Source of the DNA: WLMZ01 sp037139095
GTDB lineage: Bacteria > Actinomycetota > Acidimicrobiia > Acidimicrobiales > Ilumatobacteraceae
DNA: 46,952 nucleotides
NCBI GenBank assembly: GCA_037139095.1
Contig: JBAXHD010000018.1
Span: 1 to 46,952, forward strand
Direction of reading: 5' to 3'
The notes below the pieces were generated by a model. That model ran no database searches, was not told the DNA's origin, and saw only the letters and a program-made list of their open reading frames with translations. The position numbers and the translations under genes were made by a program. This document shows positions 32,695-40,489 of this stretch, piece by piece. Each line of letters opens with the position of its first letter. Position 1 is the stretch's first letter.

Positions 32695-33647
32695 CTGCAG
32701 TGACCTTTATGCGGCGATCGGGTAGTCCTCGACGCCTTGCGTTGTCTCGTTCAACGCAAGGCGTGAGTTCGACCACGCGCGGCGATGTTCCGCCGTTGTC
32801 GCCGCGGCTGCAGTTGGTGCGGGCATGTCTCGTGCTGCTGTTCGCGCTGACGGCCACGTTGCTGCTGCAGCTCATTTTCGTGAGCTCGTTGCAGGGAAGC
32901 GCCGCGCAACGTCAGGCGTTCACAAGCTTTCGAGCCGAGCTGGCCAATGGCACGGCACCGACTGGACCGACCACTGAAGCGGGGCGGGTGCTCGCCATCG
33001 GCACACCGGTTGCATTTATCGAGATCCCCTCGATCGGACTCCGTCAGGTAGTTGGCGAAGGAACCAGCGCAAGTGCGTTGTTGCATGGCCCCGGTCATCG
33101 TCGCGACACGCCCTTGCCGGGGCAGATCGGAACCAGTGTGATCTTCGGTCGCCGGGCAGCGTTTGGTGGCCCGTTCTCGCGTATCGCCGAACTCACCGAT
33201 GGTGCATTGATCAAGGTCACCACAGGTCAAGGCGCTGACTTCACGTTCCATGTCATTGCCGTGCGTCGCGACGGCGACCCAGTGCCGCCTGTTGCGGCTC
33301 GTGGTGCTGCTCGTCTCACGCTGGTCACCGCTGCAGGCCGCGCCTTCTTTCCAGAGGGCGTGCTTCGCGTTGATGCCGAGCTCAATGGTCAGGCTGTTGT
33401 GGGGCCAGCGCGGCTCATCAGCGCAGCGGGCCTTCCTGCCGAAGAGCGTTTGATGGCCGGCGAGACCCGCACCTTGTGGGCGCTCGCATTGTGGTTGCAG
33501 GCGCTCATCGCGTTGTCTATCGGTGCGGCATGGGCGTGGCACCGATGGGGCCGTGCTCAGGCTTGGATGGTGTTCTTGCCGGCACTGCTGCTGGTTGGTT
33601 TGTGTGTTTCTGGCGAGGCAGCGCGTTTGCTGCCCAATCTGTTGTGA
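32691..33647 (+). CDS. Sortase-fold protein lacking catalytic His and Cys (pseudosortase)
   Basis: Membrane protein of 318 residues: one N-terminal helix (about 42-66), an extracytoplasmic domain (about 95-235) and two C-terminal helices. The domain follows class D/E sortases closely (FIEIPSIGLRQVVGEG, LLHGPGHRRDTPLPGQIG, VIFGRRAAFGGPFSRIAEL, LTLVTAAG). But where active enzymes have AGHR the sequence is FGRR (Arg154 for His), and where they have TLxTC it ends in Ala214 for Cys. A basic residue near the end (Arg226) may stand for the catalytic Arg. It should fold but not catalyse transpeptidation. The start overlaps the LPSTG protein's stop as ATGA. It perhaps binds sorting motifs without cleavage, or serves as a membrane scaffold. 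Confidence 0.85.
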   Translation: MTAVTFMRRSGSPRRLALSRSTQGVSSTTRGDVPPLSPRLQLVRACLVLLFALTATLLLQLIFVSSLQGSAAQRQAFTSFRAELANGTAPTGPTTEAGRVLAIGTPVAFIEIPSIGLRQVVGEGTSASALLHGPGHRRDTPLPGQIGTSVIFGRRAAFGGPFSRIAELTDGALIKVTTGQGADFTFHVIAVRRDGDPVPPVAARGAARLTLVTAAGRAFFPEGVLRVDAELNGQAVVGPARLISAAGLPAEERLMAGETRTLWALALWLQALIALSIGAAWAWHRWGRAQAWMVFLPALLLVGLCVSGEAARLLPNLL

Positions 33648-33666
33648 CCATCAAGGAGTACGTGCT

Positions 33667-35118
33667 GTGACATTCGAGTCGATTCAAACTTCAACAACAC
33701 AGGATCGTGGTGGCGTCAACGGGTCCGAAGTCGAGCTCGTCTCGCTCGCCGGTTCGGCTGTCGTGCAAGTGGTTCGCGGCGATGCGCACGACTCCGACGC
33801 CGTGGTCACCGACCTCCACGGGGCTCGCGTTATCGTCACTAATCGTCGGATTATGGCAACCGAAGGCGACATTGAGTGGTCGTGGCTGGCGTCAGATCTC
33901 GAAGCGTTCGTGCACGGTGCGCAGGATCCATGGACCGTATTCGTGGTGCCGGGCATCGCTGATTTTGGGGTCACCGTTCCTGCCGATCGCGTCGATGAGT
34001 TCCGCAGCGCACTTGCAACCTTTGCATCGGTCGAGAAGCGTGTACAGGCCGAGTCGCGTGTTGTCGAGCAAACCGCAACCATTACCGAGCCGGTGCTCAT
34101 TACCCCAGCCGATGAGGATGCCGAGTCGTTAGCGATGTTCAACTCGTTGGCCTCGTTGGCTGCCGCAGAGCCGTTGCCTGTTCCCGGGCCGTTGTTCGTT
34201 CCAGAGCCGTTGGCGGCTCCGGCTATTGCGCCCACGGCGGCCATGCCAAAGGTTGAAGCGCCGAAGCAGTCAACGCGCTGGTTCGCAATGCGTAAGCGTG
34301 ACAACCAGTCGATTGCGGTGGGCCCCGCTGCAGAACGCGCTCCGCTCGCCGGACTCCATGCGCGCGATATCTCGGCCTGGTTCGGCACCCATCAGGTGCT
34401 CGATCGCGTGTCGCTCGACATGCGCGCCGGAGAAGTCACTGCGCTCATCGGTCCATCGGGTTGCGGCAAGTCGACCTTCCTTCGAATTTTGAACCGCATG
34501 CACGAGATGATCCCCTCGGCGTCGCTCGCAGGCGAGGTCATGCTCGATGGTCACGACATTTACGACCCCAACAGCAAACTCACCGACGCCCGTCGTGAAA
34601 TCGGAATGGTGTTTCAAAAGCCCAATCCGTTTCCCGCAATGTCGATTTACGACAACGTGGTAGCGAGCCTTCGCCTCACCGGGGTCAAAGCCAGCGTCGA
34701 GGTGAAGGACGAAATTGTGCAGTCGTGCCTCAGCAAGGCCGGCCTGTGGAACGAAGTGCGCGACCGTTTGCGTCAGCCCGGTGGCGGACTCTCGGGTGGG
34801 CAGCAGCAGCGCCTGTGCATCGCTCGCGCGCTTGCGATTCGGCCACGCGTTTTGCTGATGGATGAACCGTGTTCGGCACTCGATCCGACCTCTACGCGTC
34901 GTATTGAAGAGACCGTGATGGAGCTCGCCTCCGAGGTGACGATTGTGATCGTCACACACAACATGCAGCAGGCTGCGCGTGTGTCGAACCGATGCGCATT
35001 TTTCCTCGCTGAGCAGGGAACACCTGGAGTCATCGTCGAGCACGGTCCGACCGATGCGATGTTTAGATCGCCTCAGGATTCGCGCACAAACGACTACGTG
35101 ACAGGTCGTTTTGGATAG
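33667..35118 (+). CDS. pstB: PstB ATPase fused to an N-terminal sensory-like domain
   Basis: ATPase of the phosphate transporter, 483 residues where PstB usually has about 260. The C-terminal ABC domain (from about 235) has Walker A GPSGCGKST (262-270), the Q-loop VFQKPNPFP, the signature LSGGQQQRL, Walker B VLLMDEPCSALDP and the switch histidine in VTHNMQQA. The extra N terminus has a compact domain (about 18-120) with GARVIVTNRRIMATEG and a conserved Trp, resembling bacterial PH/GRAM-like domains, followed by an Ala/Pro/Glu-rich linker (about 140-225). The GTG at 33667 is chosen because AAGGAG lies eight bases before it. The extension may couple transport to membrane lipids or to a partner; this is inference. 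Confidence 0.9.
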   Translation: MTFESIQTSTTQDRGGVNGSEVELVSLAGSAVVQVVRGDAHDSDAVVTDLHGARVIVTNRRIMATEGDIEWSWLASDLEAFVHGAQDPWTVFVVPGIADFGVTVPADRVDEFRSALATFASVEKRVQAESRVVEQTATITEPVLITPADEDAESLAMFNSLASLAAAEPLPVPGPLFVPEPLAAPAIAPTAAMPKVEAPKQSTRWFAMRKRDNQSIAVGPAAERAPLAGLHARDISAWFGTHQVLDRVSLDMRAGEVTALIGPSGCGKSTFLRILNRMHEMIPSASLAGEVMLDGHDIYDPNSKLTDARREIGMVFQKPNPFPAMSIYDNVVASLRLTGVKASVEVKDEIVQSCLSKAGLWNEVRDRLRQPGGGLSGGQQQRLCIARALAIRPRVLLMDEPCSALDPTSTRRIEETVMELASEVTIVIVTHNMQQAARVSNRCAFFLAEQGTPGVIVEHGPTDAMFRSPQDSRTNDYVTGRFG

Positions 35119-35143
35119 CCGCAAGGTGTCTGTTTGGTGGCCG

Positions 35144-35183
35144 CCAGATGAACCCTTGATCAGATCTTGATCCGTTCATCTGG
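35144..35183. promoter_or_regulatory. 40-bp palindrome with GTTCATC half-sites and 11-bp-spaced repeats
   Basis: CCAGATGAAC (35144-35153) and GTTCATCTGG (35174-35183) are perfect inverted arms. Between them CTTGATC occurs twice, 11 bases apart (35155 and 35166). GTTCATC is the same core as in the PHO boxes here, now in inverted order on both strands. It follows the PstB stop by 26 bases and precedes the next gene by 94. It can be read as a variant PhoP operator or as a terminator hairpin with a long loop. Confidence 0.55.
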
Positions 35184-35276
35184 TGGACAACCTGCCGCCA
35201 AGTTGCCCTGTCATAGTCGCAGCCGTCGGGATAAAAAATCCGACACTCCGTCACTTGAAAGGGATCTATCCACACC

Positions 35277-36464
35277 ATGCTGAAATCAGCTCACACCAAG
35301 CGACTTGCGTTTGCAGTCGCGATGACCGCCACACTTGGCACCACATTCGTTGGTGGCTCGGCACAGGCAGACCCTAAGCAGCTCACCGCTGCGGTAGGCG
35401 TCGGCTCCGACACCACCCAAGACGTCATGAACGCCATGACCGGCTTCACGAACGGCGTGAACTACACGCCAATCCAGAGCTCGTCAGCATCGGGTTACCG
35501 TCAGGTCATCTCGTTCGACGCCGTTCCACCAGCCGGTGTTGCTGATGCTTGCATCACACCAAAGGTCGGCGGCCCAACGTTCGCTCGTCCAAACGGTTCA
35601 GGCGCCGGTAAGAACGCTCTCAGCCGCGCCCAGGACGGCACCAAGTACGGCAACGCCGCTTGCGGTGGCGTTCAGGACGTTTCGGGTCTCGTTGACTTCG
35701 CTCGTTCGTCGGCTGGCCCAACCACTGGCGACGTCGGTACCGACCTCACCTACGTGCCATTCGGCCGTGACGGTGTGAGCTTCGCTTACTACCGTGCCGC
35801 TGGTAGCCCAGTGACCACATTGACTCGTGCACAGCTCACGACCTTGTTCACCACTGGTGCAACCACCATCGGTGGCGTTCGCATCTTGCCTTGCGGCATC
35901 CAGACCAGCTCGGGTACCTACAAGTTCTGGAACACGGTCACCACCGCAACCACGACGCAAGAGAACACCGCTACCACCGAGTGCAACAACTTGCTCGGCG
36001 TTGGCGTTCGTGCAGAAGAGAACAGCGGAGATGCGTTGAAGGCTCGTGGGGACGCCGCCGACACTGCAACCGCTGGTACTGAGGTCATCATCGGCTTCTC
36101 GGCCGGCTCGTTCATCGCTAAGTCGAACCTCGTTGCTCCAGGCGCACCGCCAGCCACCGTTGGCATCGGCTCAATCGACGACGGCGCTGGAGTCATCACC
36201 TCGCCAGTCACCGGTGCCGCACCAAACCTGGCCCCGAACTCAACCTTCTACGCCAGCACCATCTATGGCCGCAACGTCTACAACATCTTCCCAACGGCCG
36301 TCATCGCCAGCGCAATCGGCAACAGCGACCTGAAGACCCTGTTCGTCGGCAGCACCTCGGCCATGTGCACCAACGGTGCAACCATCGCCAAGTTCGGCTT
36401 CCAGACCATCAGCACCTGTGGCGACACCACCCTCAAGGGCAGCCTGACCGTCGGTCAGATCTGA
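35277..36464 (+). CDS. Secreted type 2 periplasmic-binding-like protein (soluble PstS-like)
   Basis: Secreted protein of 395 residues: signal peptide (about 1-32, ending AQADP), then a binding-protein fold with AVGVGSDTTQDVMNAM (around 39-54), VDFARSSAGPTTG and LTYVPFGRDGVSFAYY, comparable to the ligand-loop segments of PstS and related proteins. No lipobox, stalk or C-terminal helix, so it should be released or held non-covalently in the wall. Proline is mostly coded by CCA, unlike neighbouring genes, as expected for high expression. The leader carries a small hairpin (35225-35244) with an A-rich loop, and GAAAGGGA 12 bases from the start. Phosphate as ligand is inferred from context. Confidence 0.78.
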   Translation: MLKSAHTKRLAFAVAMTATLGTTFVGGSAQADPKQLTAAVGVGSDTTQDVMNAMTGFTNGVNYTPIQSSSASGYRQVISFDAVPPAGVADACITPKVGGPTFARPNGSGAGKNALSRAQDGTKYGNAACGGVQDVSGLVDFARSSAGPTTGDVGTDLTYVPFGRDGVSFAYYRAAGSPVTTLTRAQLTTLFTTGATTIGGVRILPCGIQTSSGTYKFWNTVTTATTTQENTATTECNNLLGVGVRAEENSGDALKARGDAADTATAGTEVIIGFSAGSFIAKSNLVAPGAPPATVGIGSIDDGAGVITSPVTGAAPNLAPNSTFYASTIYGRNVYNIFPTAVIASAIGNSDLKTLFVGSTSAMCTNGATIAKFGFQTISTCGDTTLKGSLTVGQI

Positions 36465-36517
36465 TCTTGAACACCAACAACAACTTTTCTCACTACTTCT
36501 TTCAAAGGAAAAACTTC

Positions 36518-38329
36518 ATGCATACAAATATCAAGCGGCTCATCGCCGGGGTGACGGTTATCGCCGTTGCCTCTGTGGGCCTCATCTCAACTGCTGCGTC
36601 GGCTTTGCCGGCTGGCACTGCAGCAGCTGGCGCGGCGACGATCTCGCCAACCAGCGGCAACAGCGCAAGCACCCTCACGATCCTGCCTCCATCGGGCGCC
36701 GTGTGCCCCGGTGACACAGCAGTCGGTGGCTACAAGTGGCAGACGTTCATCGTTCCAAACGCAGTCGACGCTGCAACTCTGACTTACGGCGCAACCGGCC
36801 CAGCAGTTGTGGCACCGAACACGTTTGCCTCGCCGTTGTACTCAACAGCTGGTGCGCCACAGATCAACAAGAACACAGCTATCACCACGGGCCTTATCAC
36901 GGGCATCTCGACCTACGACTTCGCGGCCTTTGCCGCTGGTTCGGTCGCCGCTGGCGCTTACAAGATTGGTTACGCATGCACCTTGGCTGGCGCTACCGCC
37001 AGCTTCTGGCAGACAACCATCAACGTCACAACCGACGTTGCAACGGGTGGCCCAGCTCAGTTCAGCTTCAGCCCATTCGTGGTGCCTGGTGCTCCAACGC
37101 TTGCAAGCCCATTGACATCAGGTAACGGCACCCTCGCTGGCACGTACACGGCTCCTGCCGCTACGCCAGCAGCCACCAGCTTCACCGTCACTGCAACATC
37201 GGCGGGCAAGCCCACCGTGACTGCTGTTGGCTCAGCTGGTGCGTTCACCCTCACGGGTCTCGTGAACAAGTCGGCCTACTCGGTGACGGTCACACAGACC
37301 AACGCCGCCGGTACCAGCGTTGCATCAAACGCTGTTGTCGGAACGCCTGCTGATCCAAACGAGCGCCCAGCCGTCACCGGCTTGGCAACAGTTCCTGCCC
37401 CCGGTCAGGTCACCTTGACCTGGAACGCTCCTACGACCGTTCCTGTCTCGGGCCAGTACTCAGTGGCTGTCGATGTTGCTGGCACGCCAATCGCGGGCTC
37501 GCCATTCACCGTCTCGGCATTGACCTACACGCTCGTTGCTCCTGCCGGACCGCTGTACAACTTCGTTGTGACCCCAGTTTGGGCCGCCCCTCTGTTTGCC
37601 CTTGGGGCGACCACAGCGGCAGCATCGCAGTCGTTCACAACAGTGACCCAGGACATCACAGTTACCCGCCCAGTCGGCGGCTTGGTGCTCACCCAGACCT
37701 GCGCCAACTACGGCGCATTGCCAGCGGAGCCGACCTCGCTCGGTTTCGATGCAGTGCTCCCAGCGTTGCCAGCCTCGGGTACCGGCATTGCGCCAACGAT
37801 CAACGACGGCCGTACGGTTGCTGACCCAGCATTCAGCCAGTACCCATACCCAGTCGATGCCAACCAGGTACCAAACCCCACATACCCAACGCATTGCGCA
37901 CTCAACTTGGGTATCGCAAAGTTGATCACCTCGGGCACCGAAGCCGGCAAGTACTTCAAGGCCGATGGTCGCATCAGCCAGGTCGCAATCGTCGACACCC
38001 GTGACACCGACGCAGGTTGGGTGCTCAACGGCAAGGTCAGCGATTTCGCCAGCGGCGCCAACACCTTCAGCGGTAACTACCTCGGCTGGACCCCGGTCAA
38101 GACCTTGGATTCGGGTGTCACACTCGAAGGTTACGACCAGACAGTTGTTGCTGGTTCAACCGTTGCACCAGCGTTCGCCTCGGGTCTCACCACCGACAAG
38201 GTGCTCGCTTCGGCTCAGCCAAACTTGGGCTTGGGTATCGCTTACCTCGATGCTCGCCTCAAGCTGCTGATCCCAGTGACCGCCAACAACGGCGTGTACT
38301 CGGCAACGCTGACCATCTCAGCACTCTGA
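36518..38329 (+). CDS. Large secreted protein with FN3-like and C-terminal WxL-type domains
   Basis: Secreted protein of 603 residues. Signal peptide (about 1-29, ending ASALPAG). The shared CPGD/ACTL domain follows (CPGDTAVGGYKWQTFIVP to ACTLAGATASFWQTTINV, about 63-175). Two fibronectin-III-like repeats (about 190-275 and 285-370) come next, then a C-terminal domain (about 400-603) built like WxL domains of Firmicutes. It has IVDTRDTDAGWVLNG with Trp-Val-Leu at 501-503, LGLGIAYLDARLKLLIPV, and an ending YSATLTISAL where WxL proteins have YxATLTWTL. WxL domains attach non-covalently to the wall. AAAGGAAAAAC gives the ribosome site. It is followed by a strong hairpin and two DUF916-like genes, as in WxL loci. 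Confidence 0.8.
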   Translation: MHTNIKRLIAGVTVIAVASVGLISTAASALPAGTAAAGAATISPTSGNSASTLTILPPSGAVCPGDTAVGGYKWQTFIVPNAVDAATLTYGATGPAVVAPNTFASPLYSTAGAPQINKNTAITTGLITGISTYDFAAFAAGSVAAGAYKIGYACTLAGATASFWQTTINVTTDVATGGPAQFSFSPFVVPGAPTLASPLTSGNGTLAGTYTAPAATPAATSFTVTATSAGKPTVTAVGSAGAFTLTGLVNKSAYSVTVTQTNAAGTSVASNAVVGTPADPNERPAVTGLATVPAPGQVTLTWNAPTTVPVSGQYSVAVDVAGTPIAGSPFTVSALTYTLVAPAGPLYNFVVTPVWAAPLFALGATTAAASQSFTTVTQDITVTRPVGGLVLTQTCANYGALPAEPTSLGFDAVLPALPASGTGIAPTINDGRTVADPAFSQYPYPVDANQVPNPTYPTHCALNLGIAKLITSGTEAGKYFKADGRISQVAIVDTRDTDAGWVLNGKVSDFASGANTFSGNYLGWTPVKTLDSGVTLEGYDQTVVAGSTVAPAFASGLTTDKVLASAQPNLGLGIAYLDARLKLLIPVTANNGVYSATLTISAL

Positions 38330-38371
38330 TTCAGAACAAACACAACATAAAGTAATCCCCAAACTGTGATG

Positions 38372-38405
38372 GTGGTGTGGGGTGGCTTCGGCCGCCCCAC
38401 ACCAC
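38372..38405 (+). terminator. 15-bp GC-rich hairpin with UUCG loop
   Basis: GTGGTGTGGGG pairs with CCCCACACCAC, and an inner GGC-TTCG-GCC extends the stem to about 15 pairs with one G-U. Lying 42 bases after the WxL-type gene and 36 before the next start, it may end most transcripts or protect the upstream mRNA, letting the wall protein be made in excess. Confidence 0.75.
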
Positions 38406-38441
38406 TGCCAGAGACTGCTACCGAAGGCGACACACCACACC

Positions 38442-39539
38442 ATGAAAATCAGACGACATTCGGTCTTGCTGGCCACCGCTCTAGCGGTGGCCTTTGCTGC
38501 GTCTCCGGCTCTTGCCCACGGCTCGGCCGCCGCAGTAGCGCCGCCAACGCCTTCCCCGATTGATTCGTCAGCGCAACCGATTGAGCCGTCTGATCCTCAG
38601 ATTGTTGAGAGCTGGCAGCTCTCGCCAGGTGGCAGCGACCTCACCCCGGGCGCAGGTAACAACCGCCCCAACCTGTCGTACTTCTCGAACGCTGGTGAGC
38701 TCATCAAAGACTCAGTCACCGTGTTTAACTACGGCAACGTCACCGAAACATTCAAGGTGTACGCCACCGACGCATACAACGACGAACAGGGTCAGTTCGC
38801 AACGCTCGAAGGTTCGAAGCCGCCGGTTGATGTGGGCACGTGGGTCACCTTCGATCAGGAATACATCACCGTGCTTCCGGGCAAAGCCTCCACCATCCAA
38901 ATGGTCATCAAGGTGCCCGTCGATGCAGTGCCAGGCGACCACGTGGGCGCCGTCGTTGCATCGAGCCCAACCATTGGCACCGGCGAGTCCGGCAACATTT
39001 TGACCCTCGATCGACGTACCGGCACGCGCTTGTACATTCGTGTCAACGGCACCATCAATTCAGATCTCGCTGTCGCAAATGTCGACAGCTCCTACCATCA
39101 GGCCACCAACCCGCTGAGCGGCTCAGCGACCGTGAAGTTCACCATCGAGAACCGCGGCAACATTCGCATGAGCGGCACCCCAACGGTGTCGATCGGCGGT
39201 CTGTTCGGTATCGGCGAGCGCAAGGTCACCCTGCCCGATATCGCCGAGCTCTTGCCAGGCCAAAAGGTGACGCTCACTCAAGAGGTCACCAAAGTGCCGG
39301 CGCTGTTGTTCGACTTCACTACGGTTCACCTCGAACGCAAGGGTGCCGACAAGCCCGGCAGCTCCGAAGGCGGTGCCACCTCGTTTGCTCCTCCGCTCGC
39401 GTTCTTGCTGGCGTTGCTCGCTCTCACATTGGCCGTCTTGGCGGTGCGTGCGCGCGCACGTCGCCTCGATGACGCCGATGGTTCGTCTCTGGGCGGCGCC
39501 GACGAAGCCCGCCGCGAACTCGAGCATCAGCAGCGGTGA
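38442..39539 (+). CDS. DUF916-like anchored surface protein (WxL partner)
   Basis: Protein of 365 residues: signal peptide (about 1-26, ending ALAHG), an extracellular part (about 50-305) and one C-terminal helix (SFAPPLAFLLALLALTLAVLAV) with an acidic/basic cytoplasmic tail. The body has LSYFSNAGELIKDSVTVFNYG, WVTFDQEYITVLPGKASTI, VPGDHVGAVVAS and FTIENRGNIRMSG. This is the order of DUF916 (WxL peptidoglycan-binding) and DUF3324 found in Firmicute WxL operons. It probably bridges peptidoglycan and the WxL-type protein. GTGA overlap with the next gene; paralogue of the protein at 40486. Confidence 0.82.
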   Translation: MKIRRHSVLLATALAVAFAASPALAHGSAAAVAPPTPSPIDSSAQPIEPSDPQIVESWQLSPGGSDLTPGAGNNRPNLSYFSNAGELIKDSVTVFNYGNVTETFKVYATDAYNDEQGQFATLEGSKPPVDVGTWVTFDQEYITVLPGKASTIQMVIKVPVDAVPGDHVGAVVASSPTIGTGESGNILTLDRRTGTRLYIRVNGTINSDLAVANVDSSYHQATNPLSGSATVKFTIENRGNIRMSGTPTVSIGGLFGIGERKVTLPDIAELLPGQKVTLTQEVTKVPALLFDFTTVHLERKGADKPGSSEGGATSFAPPLAFLLALLALTLAVLAVRARARRLDDADGSSLGGADEARRELEHQQR

Positions 39540-40489
39540 ACGCTCGCACGCGCGCCTTGTTGTCTTCGGCGATACTCGCCGTTGTTGGCGCGCTTGCTCT
39601 GATGCTTCCTGTCTCCAACGCATCGGCTTCGTCGTCCATCGTGAGTCCGATCGTTACGGTCAATCACCCTCGGGTTGCGCTTGGCGAGGAGATCCGGCTC
39701 ACGCTCGACGGCTTCAAGGCGCCGTTCGTCTCGATCTCAATTTGTGGCAACGAAGCTCGTCGCGGATCCTCTGACTGCGACATGGCTGCGAGTGAAGGCG
39801 TGCATATGAGTCGCGATGATGCGCCTACTTTTGCGCTGATGCCCGTAGGCGCTCCGCCCGTGCCGTGCCCCTGCGTGGTCCGGGTTTCCAGCTCGACCAA
39901 CGACGAGGTTGCGGTCGTTCCACTTGTCATCACCGACCATCCCGTTGAGAAGGTGATCGATGCTGCGAACCCTGATGCTCCACTGATGGCGGTGTCGGTT
40001 GCTACCCGTGTCGTCAATGACGGCCTGTTTGGTTGGGCTCGATCAAACCTTGGCGGCTCGGTGAAGTATCAGGTCACCGTTTCCGTAAAGAACCTCAAGA
40101 CCGAGCCCTTGCACAGGGTCAAGCTCTCGGGTTGGGTGGGGCGCTCAGCTACCGATCAGATTGCATCGCTGGCGCTTGATGACCCGGGCGAAATCGGGCC
40201 AGCGCAGACATGGCAGCAAATCGTTACTGTTCAAGTTCCTTCACCAACCGTTGGCAGCTTCGAGTGGCGAGTCGCTGCATCGGGTGCAGGGCCCACGGTC
40301 ACCACGCCGGTCACCACGCGTCATCGCCCGTGGCTGCTCATCATTCTGTTGGTTGTGCTCATCGCCGACATTGCCTATTTCGTCATCCGCGCACGCATGC
40401 GCCGTCGCGCTTTGCTGGCCCCGCCTATCCAGCCGGCGGCCGACTCCGCCGATGTCGAGGTCGAGCAGTTGGTTTCCGCCGGGCAGTGA
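39536..40489 (+). CDS. Anchored surface protein with Ig-like neocarzinostatin-type domain
   Basis: Protein of 317 residues: signal peptide (about 1-30), extracellular body, one C-terminal helix (WLLIILLVVLIADIAYFVI) and a charged tail. Residues about 40-128 contain VALGEEIRLTLDGF, CGNEARRGSSDCDMAAS and GAPPVPCPCVVRVSS, with four or more cysteines, reminiscent of neocarzinostatin-like beta-sandwich domains seen in actinobacterial wall proteins. Residues about 160-270 form a second beta-rich part (KYQVTVSVKNLKTEPLHRV). GTG start inside the stop of the preceding gene (GTGA), and the same overlap with the next gene, so the three are one translational unit. Function unknown; a spacer or adaptor in the wall complex is inferred. 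Confidence 0.75.
   Translation: MNARTRALLSSAILAVVGALALMLPVSNASASSSIVSPIVTVNHPRVALGEEIRLTLDGFKAPFVSISICGNEARRGSSDCDMAASEGVHMSRDDAPTFALMPVGAPPVPCPCVVRVSSSTNDEVAVVPLVITDHPVEKVIDAANPDAPLMAVSVATRVVNDGLFGWARSNLGGSVKYQVTVSVKNLKTEPLHRVKLSGWVGRSATDQIASLALDDPGEIGPAQTWQQIVTVQVPSPTVGSFEWRVAASGAGPTVTTPVTTRHRPWLLIILLVVLIADIAYFVIRARMRRRALLAPPIQPAADSADVEVEQLVSAGQ

Noticed and set aside
32691..33647. Calling this gene an active sortase
   Set aside because: The domain is sortase-like, but neither the catalytic His nor Cys is present at the aligned positions.
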